From Desulfovibrio sp. (GTDB lineage: Bacteria > Desulfobacterota > Desulfovibrionia > Desulfovibrionales > Desulfovibrionaceae): a stretch of DNA of 6,439 bases. The translations under genes were made by a program, and so were the position numbers. Under the pieces are notes generated by a model. It was not told the DNA's origin. It made no database searches and was given only the letters and a program-made list of their open reading frames with translations. Shown here piece after piece: positions 1 to 6,053 of this stretch; position 1 is the stretch's first letter, and the number at the start of each line of letters is the position of its first letter. Where the stretch lies: assembly GCA_031255035.1 (NCBI GenBank), contig JAIRTI010000177.1, forward strand, positions 1 to 6,439, given 5' to 3'.

Positions 1-218
1 GTCGAAGCCAATTTGATCGCATGTGGGCTCTGCCCACACCCGCCAGGACCTTGCCGGCCCTGGACCCGGCGATTGGGTGACTGAAGTGCTGCCCTGTTGC
101 TGTGCGCAGTCAGAACCCAAACTGAGGGGGTCCGGGGCAGCGCCCCGGCCGCCGGAGGCATTGCCTTTCACAGTTGGCGAATGGGGGGCCGCAAAAAGGC
201 TCATAATGAGAATTGCTG
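1..218 (+). repeat. Dispersed structured repeat, copy A (left end cut by window)
   Basis: Bases 1-83 are identical to 4017-4099 of copy C, and similarity resumes through to the right end. Hairpins: TGTGGGC/GCCCACA at 22-38, CCAGGACC/GGCCCTGG (one A-C mismatch) at 43-63, and CCGGGGC/GCCCCGG at 132-148. The right end (204-218) reads, on the minus strand, CAGCAATTCTCATTA. This nearly matches the left end of copies B and C (CAGCAATTCTAATTT), so the element has terminal inverted repeats. The first 16 or so bases of the left end lie outside the window. Copy A lacks one 35-base unit and one hairpin present in copy C. No transposase is encoded; reading frames inside the repeat are judged spurious. 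Confidence 0.9.
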
Positions 219-235
219 ACGACCGTATTTTTCCC

Positions 236-264
236 TTGTCAAAGCGCGAAATTCGGAGTAGAGA
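236..264 (+). promoter_or_regulatory. Possible promoter of the rpmE operon
   Basis: TTGTCA (236-241) matches the -35 consensus at five of six bases and lies 17 bases before TAGAGA (259-264), a poor -10. A perfect TTGACA at 272-277 has no acceptable -10 at 16-18 bases; TAATCT at 291 is only 13 bases away. A small hairpin, CCGGG/CCCGG at 286-301, lies in the presumed leader. The assignment is tentative. Confidence 0.3.
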
Positions 265-349
265 CAACGGCTTGACAAAAAATATCCGGGTAATCTCCCG
301 GCAGACAATGTCCCGGCGAAGTCCCCGGCATCACGAGAGGTTCAGCGTC

Positions 350-559
350 ATGAAAAAAAACATCCATCCCAAGCTGTTCACCGCGAAAATTTCCTGCGCC
401 TGCGGTTATGAAAGCGAAGCGCTTTCCACCAAGGGCGAAAGCGTGCACATGGAAATCTGCTCCCACTGCCACCCCTTTTACACGGGCAAACAGCGCTTTG
501 TGGACACGGCCGGACGTATTGACCGCTTCCGCAAAAAATACGCCAACCTGTCCAAGTAA
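350..559 (+). CDS. rpmE: 50S ribosomal protein L31, zinc-binding (C+) type
   Basis: This 69-aa protein of the large ribosomal subunit matches the length and layout of bacterial L31 (E. coli RpmE is 70 aa). It opens MKKNIHPK and carries the C+ cysteine set C16, C18, C37 and C40 (CAC and CSHC). The conserved block [20 protein letters not shown] follows, so it should bind zinc and sit at the subunit interface. The ATG at 350 is preceded by GAGAGG (335-340) at a normal distance. An in-frame start at 23 would add over 100 residues translated from repeat A and the leader, and is rejected. It heads a run of three genes, with a 10-base gap to the proposed next start. Confidence 0.97.
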   Translation: MKKNIHPKLFTAKISCACGYESEALSTKGESVHMEICSHCHPFYTGKQRFVDTAGRIDRFRKKYANLSK

Positions 560-569
560 GGCGCCGCCC

Positions 570-1667
570 TTGTCATCTCGCGCCTGGCCTTTGCGAGCGC
601 TGGGCTTGCCCCTGGCTTTCCCCTTTGCCTTGCAGGATACCTGTGCCGACGCGGCCTCCGCGCCGGAGGACGCCGCGTGCGATCGGGAAAGCCTTGCCGT
701 GGGCGGCCAGGCCGTGATGGAAGGCATCATGATGCGCAACGGAGACGCTCTGGCCCTGGCCGTGCGCAAAGCCGACGGGCGCATTGTGGCCGTGACCAGG
801 CCCTGGTACGCCTGCTTCAGCGGCGAGTGGGTCCGCAAACGCTGGATTCGCGGCTTCCCGGTCCTTATCGAGACCATGATCAACGGCGTCAAAGCCCTGA
901 ACCTGTCCGCCGAACTGGCGGCCGAAGCCGAAGGCGAGCCCATCAAACCCTGGCAGTTGGCCGCTACCCTGGCTATGGCTGTGGGCCTGGCTCTCTTTCT
1001 TTTTGTGGTGGTGCCGCACCTTCTGACCATCGGCCTGAATTATCTTTCCATTTCCGGCGGCGTGGAGGGTCTGTCGTTCCACCTGTGGGACGGGCTGCTC
1101 AAATTCGCCATGTTCATCGGCTACATAGCGGCCATCTCCTTCGTGCCGGACATTCGCCGGGTCTTTGAATACCACGGGGCCGAGCACAAAAGCATCGCCG
1201 CCTACGAACAGGGCGAAAACCCGGTCACCCCGGCCTCGGCTTCGCGGTACAGCCGCCTGCATCCGCGTTGCGGCACGACCTTTCTGCTCTTCGTCCTGTC
1301 CATTTCCATACTCCTGCACGCCGTGACCGTGCCCGCGCTCATGCTGGTCTGGCATCCCGGAAACGCCGTCATCAAACACGCCGCGATCATCGCCTTCAAG
1401 CTCCTGCTCATGGCCCCCATCAGCTCTCTGGCCTACGAGGCCATACGCTCCGGCGCGAAGATCAAAAACCCGCTGGCCGGGGCGGTCATACTCGGCCCCG
1501 GCCTTTTGCTGCAACGCATGACCACCCGCGAGCCGGACAGCGAACAGCTTGAAGTCGCCCTGGTGGCCCTGCGCGAAGCCCTGGGCACGGAAGCCGTCGC
1601 CGTCATCGAGACGCCCGGATACGAGCGCCTCTCCGCCAAGGACGCCCTGAAGCGGGACGCCGCCTGA
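570..1667 (+). CDS. DUF1385 family polytopic membrane protein
   Basis: About 365 aa. The family is recognised from [15 protein letters not shown] (from residue 44), [10 protein letters not shown] (HGAEHK at 202-207), LHPRCGTTF (near 231-238) and the C-terminal [18 protein letters not shown]. Hydrophobic segments lie near residues 131-155, 177-193, 237-259 and 271-288. The conserved His, Glu and Cys residues suggest metal binding, but the biochemical function is unknown. The family (B. subtilis YqhQ is a member) is commonly encoded beside rpmE/prfA, as here. No ATG lies in frame between the rpmE stop and the conserved domain. TTG at 570 with AAGG at 558-561 is the best start; TTG at 591, 606 or 630, or GTG at 699, remain possible. 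An ATG at 408 would overlap most of rpmE and is unlikely. The stop overlaps the prfA ATG by one base, implying translational coupling. Confidence 0.88.
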   Translation: MSSRAWPLRALGLPLAFPFALQDTCADAASAPEDAACDRESLAVGGQAVMEGIMMRNGDALALAVRKADGRIVAVTRPWYACFSGEWVRKRWIRGFPVLIETMINGVKALNLSAELAAEAEGEPIKPWQLAATLAMAVGLALFLFVVVPHLLTIGLNYLSISGGVEGLSFHLWDGLLKFAMFIGYIAAISFVPDIRRVFEYHGAEHKSIAAYEQGENPVTPASASRYSRLHPRCGTTFLLFVLSISILLHAVTVPALMLVWHPGNAVIKHAAIIAFKLLLMAPISSLAYEAIRSGAKIKNPLAGAVILGPGLLLQRMTTREPDSEQLEVALVALREALGTEAVAVIETPGYERLSAKDALKRDAA

Positions 1668-2737
1668 TGTTCTCGAAACTTGAGAACCTGGAACGCCGCT
1701 TCGAGGATGTGGAACAGCAGCTCTCGTCGCCCGAAGTCCTGGGCGACCAGGAGCGCTACCGCAAGCTGACCAAGGCCCACGCCGACCTCAAGGAAGTGGT
1801 CGACGTTTTCCTGCGCTACAAGGAAGTCAAGGCCCAGCTCGCCGAAAGCCGCGCCCTGCTCGACGACGACGACGCCGAGATGCGCTCCATGGCCCATGAG
1901 GAAATCAAAAACCTGGCGCCGGAGGCCGAAAAGCTTGAGCGCGACCTGACCCTGTTGCTTCTGCCCAAAGACCCGCTGGACGAGAAAAACATCATCCTTG
2001 AGATCCGCGCCGGAACCGGCGGCGAGGAAGCGGCCCTGTTCGCCTCGGACCTGTTCCGGATGTATGCGCGCTACGCCGAATCGCGCGGCTGGAAAGTGGA
2101 AATCATGGGCGTCTCGGACGCCGCCGCGGGCGGCTACAAGGAAATCAGCGCCCTGATCGCCGGACACAAAGCTTACAGCCACTTGAAATACGAAGCCGGC
2201 ACCCACCGGGTGCAACGCGTGCCCGCAACCGAATCGCAAGGGCGCATCCACACCTCGGCGGCCACCGTGGCCATCATGCCGGAAGCCGAGGAGGCGGATG
2301 TCGACATACGCCCCGAGGACCTGCGCTTCGATGTGTACCGCTCTTCAGGTCCGGGCGGCCAGTCCGTCAACACCACCGACTCGGCCGTGCGCGTCACCCA
2401 CATTCCCACGGGCATCGTGGTAGCCATGCAGGACGAGAAATCACAGCACAAGAACAAGGCCAAGGCCTTGAAAGTGCTGTACTCGCGCCTGCTCCAGGCC
2501 GAGCAGGACCGCGCGCACGCCGAACAGGCCGAAAACCGCCGCGCCCAGGTCGGCTCCGGCGACCGCTCCGAACGCATCCGCACCTACAATTTCCCCCAGG
2601 GGCGCGTTACCGATCACCGCGTCAACCTCACGTTGTACAAGCTCGACCAGGTCATGGAAGGCGACATCCAGGAACTCATCGACTCCCTGTCCACCGCCGC
2701 CCAGGCCGAAGCCCTCAAAAGCCAGTCCGAAGTCTGA
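1667..2737 (+). CDS. prfA: Peptide chain release factor 1 (RF1)
   Basis: A full-length 356-aa class I release factor that terminates translation at UAA and UAG. The PAT tripeptide (186-188) is the RF1 stop-codon reading motif, in contrast to SPF of RF2. The catalytic GGQ is at 230-232 in the context [17 protein letters not shown] and triggers peptidyl-tRNA hydrolysis. The N-terminal 90 or so residues are the charged helical domain, and the C-terminus contains the conserved [16 protein letters not shown] segment. The ATG overlaps the preceding TGA as TGATG, so translation is probably coupled to the DUF1385 gene. The glutamine of GGQ is normally methylated by PrmC, whose gene often lies directly downstream but is not here. 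Repeat copy B begins 32 bases after the stop. Confidence 0.98.
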   Translation: MFSKLENLERRFEDVEQQLSSPEVLGDQERYRKLTKAHADLKEVVDVFLRYKEVKAQLAESRALLDDDDAEMRSMAHEEIKNLAPEAEKLERDLTLLLLPKDPLDEKNIILEIRAGTGGEEAALFASDLFRMYARYAESRGWKVEIMGVSDAAAGGYKEISALIAGHKAYSHLKYEAGTHRVQRVPATESQGRIHTSAATVAIMPEAEEADVDIRPEDLRFDVYRSSGPGGQSVNTTDSAVRVTHIPTGIVVAMQDEKSQHKNKAKALKVLYSRLLQAEQDRAHAEQAENRRAQVGSGDRSERIRTYNFPQGRVTDHRVNLTLYKLDQVMEGDIQELIDSLSTAAQAEALKSQSEV

Positions 2738-2769
2738 CCGCTTCCGCGTGCCCCGGAACTTCACCCAGC

Positions 2770-2848
2770 CAGCAATTCTAATTTTGTCGAAGCCAATTTG
2801 ATCGCATGTGGGCTCTGCCCACACCCGCCAGAGCCTTGCCGGCTCATG
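2770..2848 (+). repeat. Dispersed structured repeat, copy B (truncated, left part only)
   Basis: The first 62 bases (2770-2831) are identical to 4001-4062 of copy C, including the left terminal repeat CAGCAATTCT. Hairpin TGTGGGC/GCCCACA is at 2807-2823. The second hairpin (2828-2848) has the core GAGCC/GGCTC, in which a G-C pair of the other copies is replaced by A-T. Similarity stops there, so the right half and right terminus are missing. It lies between prfA and the acyltransferase gene and, with copy C, brackets the latter in direct orientation. Confidence 0.9.
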
Positions 2849-2943
2849 CAACAGCTTCTATCGCTTCTTCGGCTTTTCGTATATCCTGCACGAAAAAAAT
2901 GACGGCGCCCCTCTCGAACCTGGCGGCGGCGTCGAGGGTAATC

Positions 2944-3999
2944 ATGACCGACTCCTTCGAACGCGCGAACCGGATCACCCTGCTCAAGACCTTGTGTCTG
3001 CTGGCCGTTATCGTCATGCATTCGGTGGAACCCTATACCGAACCCGGCACCTTCTGGAAAGTTTTCGCGCACAGCCCGGACGCCGGGGCCGAAGCCCTGA
3101 GCGACTGGTTGTCGCCGCTCATCATCCCCTCCTTCATGTTCGCTTCGGGCTACCTCATGACCATGAGCCTTGAACGCTCCGGCCGGGGTTTCGCGGCCCA
3201 GGCCGCACGCCGGGCGCGGCGTCTGCTTGTTCCCTGGCTGTGCACGACGCTGTTCTGGCTGGCGCCGACATACACCCTGTTCGATCTGCCCGCCTACAAC
3301 CATCCGGCCGGGACGCCCTTATGGCGGGCCTGTGCGGACGGCGCCCTGGGCCTGTTCAGCGATCATCTGTGGTTTTTGCTGACGCTGTTCTGGGTGAGCC
3401 TGTTCTGGCTGACGCTCCGGCCCCTGCTGAAGGGAAAAAGCCCGGTGGCCGGCTTCGCCCTTGCCTTTCTCGTTTCCTGGCTGATGCTGCGCCACGGCCG
3501 GGGCCTGACCTGGTTCTGCCTGTGGGAGACAGCCGGGCCCCTGATCCACTTCTATCTCGGACTGACATGCTTCCGCTGCCGCGAAGAACTGGACAGCCTG
3601 TTCAGGCGGCGCAAAGGCGAATGCCTCGGGGCCACGGCGTTGCTGTATGTCCTGTTCGCCGGCTCGGACAGTCCGCCGCAACCGCTGTACTGGCTCGCCG
3701 GCTGCGTGGGCGCGCTGCTGGCTTATCAGACCTGCCTGCATCTCGCGGACGCCGTGTATGAAAGACTGCGCGGCCTGGCCTGGTACCGTTATTTTGAAGA
3801 CAACGCCTTTCGCTTTTATCTGTTTCACATGCCGGGAGCGTTGCTGGCCTTCAAGACAGTAGACCGGGCTTTCGATCTGCCGACATGGCCGGCGGTCATC
3901 CTGGCCTTTGCGCTGAACATGACGGGCACGGCGCTGGTGGTCGCTTTGTCCAAACTCCTTGAAGAGCGTGTACTGCCCGGCGTCAGGACGCGGGCGTGA
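2944..3999 (+). CDS. Acyltransferase family 3 membrane protein
   Basis: A 351-aa polytopic inner-membrane protein with about ten hydrophobic segments. Family-3 features are visible: an N-terminal R10 and H26 in RITLLKTLCLLAVIVMHS, FMFASGY (64-70), DHLWF (140-144) in a membrane segment, and FYLFHMP (291-297) in the last part. Members transfer acetyl or other acyl groups to surface sugars, lipids or peptides; the substrate here cannot be told. The ATG at 2944 has GAGGG at 2934-2938, five bases upstream. An in-frame ATG at 2899 would add 15 residues but lacks a comparable site, and one at 2806 lies inside repeat B. A weak TATATC at 2880-2885 could be a -10. The gene is bracketed by repeats B and C and occupies the place where prmC might be expected after prfA. 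Confidence 0.85.
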   Translation: MTDSFERANRITLLKTLCLLAVIVMHSVEPYTEPGTFWKVFAHSPDAGAEALSDWLSPLIIPSFMFASGYLMTMSLERSGRGFAAQAARRARRLLVPWLCTTLFWLAPTYTLFDLPAYNHPAGTPLWRACADGALGLFSDHLWFLLTLFWVSLFWLTLRPLLKGKSPVAGFALAFLVSWLMLRHGRGLTWFCLWETAGPLIHFYLGLTCFRCREELDSLFRRRKGECLGATALLYVLFAGSDSPPQPLYWLAGCVGALLAYQTCLHLADAVYERLRGLAWYRYFEDNAFRFYLFHMPGALLAFKTVDRAFDLPTWPAVILAFALNMTGTALVVALSKLLEERVLPGVRTRA

Positions 4000-4000
4000 C

Positions 4001-4298
4001 CAGCAATTCTAATTTTGTCGAAGCCAATTTGATCGCATGTGGGCTCTGCCCACACCCGCCAGGACCTTGCCGGCCCTGGACCCGGCGATTGGGTGACTGT
4101 AGTTGTGCCCTGTTGATGCGCGCAGCCGGAACCCAAGTGCTGCCCTGTTGCTACGTGCAGCCGGAACCCAAACTGAGGGGGTCCGGGGGAAATCATTTCC
4201 CCCGGCGGGGTCCGGGGCAGCGCCCCGGCCGCCGGAGGCATTGCCTTTCACAACTGGCGAATGGGGGGGCCGCAAAAAGCTCATAATGAGAATTGCCG
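4001..4298 (+). repeat. Dispersed structured repeat, copy C (longest, apparently complete)
   Basis: Starts one base after the acyltransferase stop. The left end CAGCAATTCTAATTTTG (4001-4017) and the reverse complement of the right end (CGGCAATTCTCATTATG, from 4298 backwards) form imperfect terminal inverted repeats. Internal structures: TGTGGGC/GCCCACA (4038-4054), CCAGGACC/GGCCCTGG (4059-4079), two diverged copies of a 35-36 base unit (4101-4136 and 4137-4171), a perfect 10-bp hairpin CCGGGGGAAA/TTTCCCCCGG with loop TCA (4183-4205), and CCGGGGC/GCCCCGG (4212-4228). No protein is credibly encoded. No clear target-site duplication is visible at the borders. Confidence 0.92.
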
Positions 4299-4306
4299 CG
4301 CTTTCA

Positions 4307-4324
4307 GCGTGACGCTTGTCACGC
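4307..4324. repeat. Perfect inverted repeat upstream of the lipoprotein gene
   Basis: GCGTGAC and GTCACGC are perfect inverted copies separated by GCTT. The right arm overlaps the proposed -35 TTGTCA. It could be a repressor-type operator or simply a hairpin; there is no T-run after it, so it is not a typical terminator. Confidence 0.5.
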
Positions 4325-4344
4325 GATCCGGCTTCGTGTATGAA
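4316..4344 (+). promoter_or_regulatory. Probable sigma70-type promoter of the lipoprotein gene
   Basis: TTGTCA (4316-4321) and TATGAA (4339-4344) are separated by 17 bases, with TG just before the -10. It lies outside repeat C and 33 bases before the start codon, giving a short leader that contains the ribosome binding site. The overlap with the inverted repeat at 4307-4324 hints at regulation. Confidence 0.45.
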
Positions 4345-4377
4345 AGACTATCACCATTGTATGCAAAGGAGATACGC

Positions 4378-5079
4378 ATGATTACTGATAAGGCTCTTAC
4401 GACGCGGAGCGCCACGGGGCGCTTCGCGCGTTTTACCGGCATCTTCTGCCTGACGCTGGCCGTTCTCGTCCTTGGCGCCTGTGCGAAGATGGAAGGCAAA
4501 GTCGCGGCCAAAGCGCCGGTGAATCCCAATGACGTGCAGATGGCCTATAACGCGGTCATAACCGTGCCGAGCAACTGGCAGACAGCGGCCCTGCTTGCCC
4601 CGGAAGCGGCCGCCAAGGCCGGCCTCGAAACCCGCGTCAAAGGCGGGGAACGCGTGCTGCTCCTTGCGGCAACGGGAACGCCCTCACCCAAAGGGGTGGA
4701 ATCCATCATGATGGTCTTTCTCGTCAATGAGGAGAACACCTTCATGCCCCGCGAGTTCGCGGAAAAGCTCAAGCCCGAGGAATTCGCCGGGTTCAGCCGC
4801 GACCTGTTCGAGCGTGAAAAGGCCACGGCCAAAAAGAACAAGGCGAAGTTCAACCTGATGGACCTGCAACTTTCACGCGACACCATCGGCGGGCACTTCG
4901 CCATCCAGCACAAGATCACTGTGGCCGATGAAAAGGGCGTGCCCCTGCGTTCGCTGCGCTGGGACATCTATCTGCCCGGCGGAGTCGGCATAGCCGTGCG
5001 CGCCGAGTGCGACATGGAACAAAGCGCCATGGAAAACGAAATCGTCAACATGGTGCGCTCGCTCAGAGTGCAGCCCTGA
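4378..5079 (+). CDS. Predicted outer-membrane lipoprotein of unknown function
   Basis: A 233-aa protein with a lipoprotein signal peptide: basic residues at 10-18, a hydrophobic stretch at 20-33, and lipobox LGAC with the lipidated cysteine at C35. The +2 residue is Ala rather than Asp, which favours Lol transport to the outer membrane. The mature part contains a mixed alpha/beta domain with a highly charged stretch (EREKATAKKNKAKF, near 143-156) and ends VNMVRSLRVQP. Its general pattern recalls small PsbP/DcrB-like lipoproteins, but I do not recognise the family. ATG 4378 is fixed by AAGGAG (4366-4371) with a 6-base spacer. An earlier in-frame ATG at 4261 is inside repeat C and is rejected. 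The gene appears to be a single transcription unit between repeat C and the tRNA promoter. Confidence 0.88.
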   Translation: MITDKALTTRSATGRFARFTGIFCLTLAVLVLGACAKMEGKVAAKAPVNPNDVQMAYNAVITVPSNWQTAALLAPEAAAKAGLETRVKGGERVLLLAATGTPSPKGVESIMMVFLVNEENTFMPREFAEKLKPEEFAGFSRDLFEREKATAKKNKAKFNLMDLQLSRDTIGGHFAIQHKITVADEKGVPLRSLRWDIYLPGGVGIAVRAECDMEQSAMENEIVNMVRSLRVQP

Positions 5080-5129
5080 CAAAAAGAAAACCGCGCGGGC
5101 GGGCGTCGTCGGAAAAGCTGAAAAAGCCC

Positions 5130-5158
5130 TTGACGGCGTCCGCCCCGGCACGTATAAG
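5130..5158 (+). promoter_or_regulatory. Strong sigma70-type promoter of tRNA-Arg
   Basis: TTGACG (5130-5135) and TATAAG (5153-5158) have an ideal 17-base spacer. The -10 ends 10 bases before the mature tRNA 5' end. Each hexamer differs from consensus at one base. Confidence 0.8.
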
Positions 5159-5168
5159 CATCTCCCAC

Positions 5169-5245
5169 GCGCCAGTAGCCCAGCTGGATAGAGCAACAGG
5201 CTACGAACCTGTAGGTCGGAGGTTCGAATCCTTCCTGGCGCGCCA
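5169..5245 (+). tRNA. tRNA-Arg(ACG)
   Basis: A 77-base tRNA with CCA encoded (5243-5245). The acceptor stem GCGCCAG (5169-5175) pairs perfectly with CTGGCGC (5235-5241), with discriminator G5242. The D arm contains AGCTGGATA and has one C-A mismatch. The anticodon stem ACAGG/CCTGT encloses loop CTACGAA, giving anticodon ACG. The T arm is GGAGG-TTCGAAT-CCTTC with one G-T pair. The first anticodon base is normally deaminated to inosine by TadA, so it would read CGU, CGC and CGA. It has its own promoter and terminator. The 3' end borders an AT-rich segment; tRNA 3' ends are common integration sites. Confidence 0.97.
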
Positions 5246-5253
5246 GATAATTC

Positions 5254-5289
5254 AAGGAGTTATGATGAAAAATCGTAACTCCTTTTTTT
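5254..5289 (+). terminator. Intrinsic terminator after tRNA-Arg
   Basis: AAGGAGTTATGAT pairs with ATCGTAACTCCTT across the five-base loop GAAAA (5267-5271), a 13-bp stem with one U-G pair. An unbroken run of seven T covers 5283-5289, the last two stem bases included. It starts nine bases after the tRNA CCA. Confidence 0.93.
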
Positions 5290-5300
5290 GCGTCCAAAAA

Positions 5301-5321
5301 TTTCCAACCCTATTTCCAACC
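5301..5321 (+). repeat. Short direct repeat just after the tRNA terminator
   Basis: TTTCCAACC occurs at 5301-5309 and again at 5313-5321, a 12-base period. It marks the start of the AT-rich segment. Such iterations near a tRNA can be recombinase or excisionase sites, but no integrase gene lies in the window. The stretch 5290-5489 otherwise contains no credible gene. Confidence 0.4.
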
Positions 5322-5406
5322 TTTTCAGGGAAAATCAGAGCAATATCATGCAAGGAATTAAGGCTCAACCTCGCGCACTGACTGAAGAGATGCCTAATTC
5401 CCACCA

Positions 5407-5434
5407 TTGACTTTTCGTGTTGAGTGATTATGGC
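5407..5434 (+). promoter_or_regulatory. Possible promoter of the two AT-rich genes
   Basis: TTGACT (5407-5412) is a good -35; TATGGC (5429-5434) after a 16-base spacer is a weak -10. It lies 55 bases before the preferred start at 5490. A tRNA transcript should end at the terminator upstream, so these genes need their own promoter. Confidence 0.3.
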
Positions 5435-5489
5435 TCATTCTAACCCAAGAACCGACTCTACATGCAGCATACTGTTGGGGGAGACAGAC

Positions 5490-6041
5490 ATGAATGATGA
5501 TGAAAGACGAATCGATTCTGTTTTGGTGTTAATGAATGATGTGTGCGAAGAGCGTGGCAGAGATGTTTCGCATATTCGCTTTGATTTTAGTAAACATCAA
5601 AATGATCATCATGTTCAAGACCTTCTCGCTAGCAATCAATGTTCAATTGAAGACTTTCAACGAACTCTACGGCAATGTAAAACACGAAAATTTATTGAAC
5701 ATACATGCATGGGAAGTGAGGAATTTGGCAATCTAGCTTTAACTAGATTGGGGCAAGCTAGAGCAATCTCTGCAAAAAATGGCCGAAATCGCTCTGCCGA
5801 ATTGATATCACCAGTGAATATTGGCGCTGTCCATATACAGGGGCCGACACAAATAGGGAATGGCAATACAATCAATATTCAGCAAAACCTTCACGAAGAA
5901 ATACTCAAGATTATTGAATCATCAACAGCGTCAGAAGTCGATAAAAAAGAGGCTAAAAGCCTTTTAGCAAAGTTTTTTGAAAATCCTTCTGTCGCTGCCG
6001 TTCTCGGCTCTATATCTGGAACAATCGGCAATATACTTTAA
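5490..6041 (+). CDS. Putative RHIM-like/amyloid-motif protein with winged-helix-like N-terminus
   Basis: 183 aa; function not established. ATG 5490 is preceded by GGGGGAG (5477-5483); in-frame GTG 5424 or ATG 5430 lack such a site. Three parts are seen. Residues about 1-95 are mostly helical, and the stretch CSIEDFQRTLRQCKTRKFIEH to LALTRLGQARA (51-92) resembles a winged-helix fold. Residues 106-131 are a beta-prone, Gly/Asn/Gln-rich segment with the core TQIGNGNTI (120-128). The RHIM core consensus is (I/V)-Q-(I/V/L)-G-x-x-N-x-(I/L/M), and only the first position deviates. Residues 134-183 are a charged helix followed by FFENPSVAAVLGSISGTIGNIL, hydrophobic with regularly spaced glycines. Known RHIM-like motifs assemble by amyloid-type contacts in necroptosis and in some bacterial signalling proteins; a role here as signalling adaptor or effector is inference. 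The gene is AT-rich, unlike the operon upstream, and lies 12 bases before a zinc-ribbon gene. Confidence 0.72.
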   Translation: MNDDERRIDSVLVLMNDVCEERGRDVSHIRFDFSKHQNDHHVQDLLASNQCSIEDFQRTLRQCKTRKFIEHTCMGSEEFGNLALTRLGQARAISAKNGRNRSAELISPVNIGAVHIQGPTQIGNGNTINIQQNLHEEILKIIESSTASEVDKKEAKSLLAKFFENPSVAAVLGSISGTIGNIL

Positions 6042-6053
6042 AGGTTGTTAACA

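Noticed and set aside
202..216. Fur-box-like CATAATGAGAATTGC at the right end of repeats A and C
   Set aside because: It resembles part of a Fur box but is better explained as the right terminal inverted repeat of the element.
239..1514. Long minus-strand open frames opposite the rpmE and DUF1385 genes (239-1030, 573-1514)
   Set aside because: They are antisense shadows of GC-rich coding DNA; the + strand frames have clear family motifs and these have none.
1433..2251. Minus-strand frame opposite the DUF1385/prfA junction
   Set aside because: Fully antisense to prfA and the end of the DUF1385 gene, with no ribosome binding site or recognisable domain.
2856..2885. Promoter for the acyltransferase (TTCTAT, 18 bases, TATATC)
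   Set aside because: The -10 is passable but the -35 is too weak to support a separate feature.
2770..4298. Composite transposon formed by repeats B and C
   Set aside because: No transposase is present, B lacks its right end, and no target-site duplication is visible.
5080..5129. Terminator for the lipoprotein gene
   Set aside because: A long imperfect inverted repeat (GGGCGGGCGTCGTC near 5097-5110 against GACGGCGTCCGCCC near 5132-5145) exists, but the loop is large, there is no T-run, and it overlaps the tRNA promoter.
5536..5736. 66-aa + strand frame inside the RHIM-like gene
   Set aside because: A shadow in another frame, without a ribosome binding site.
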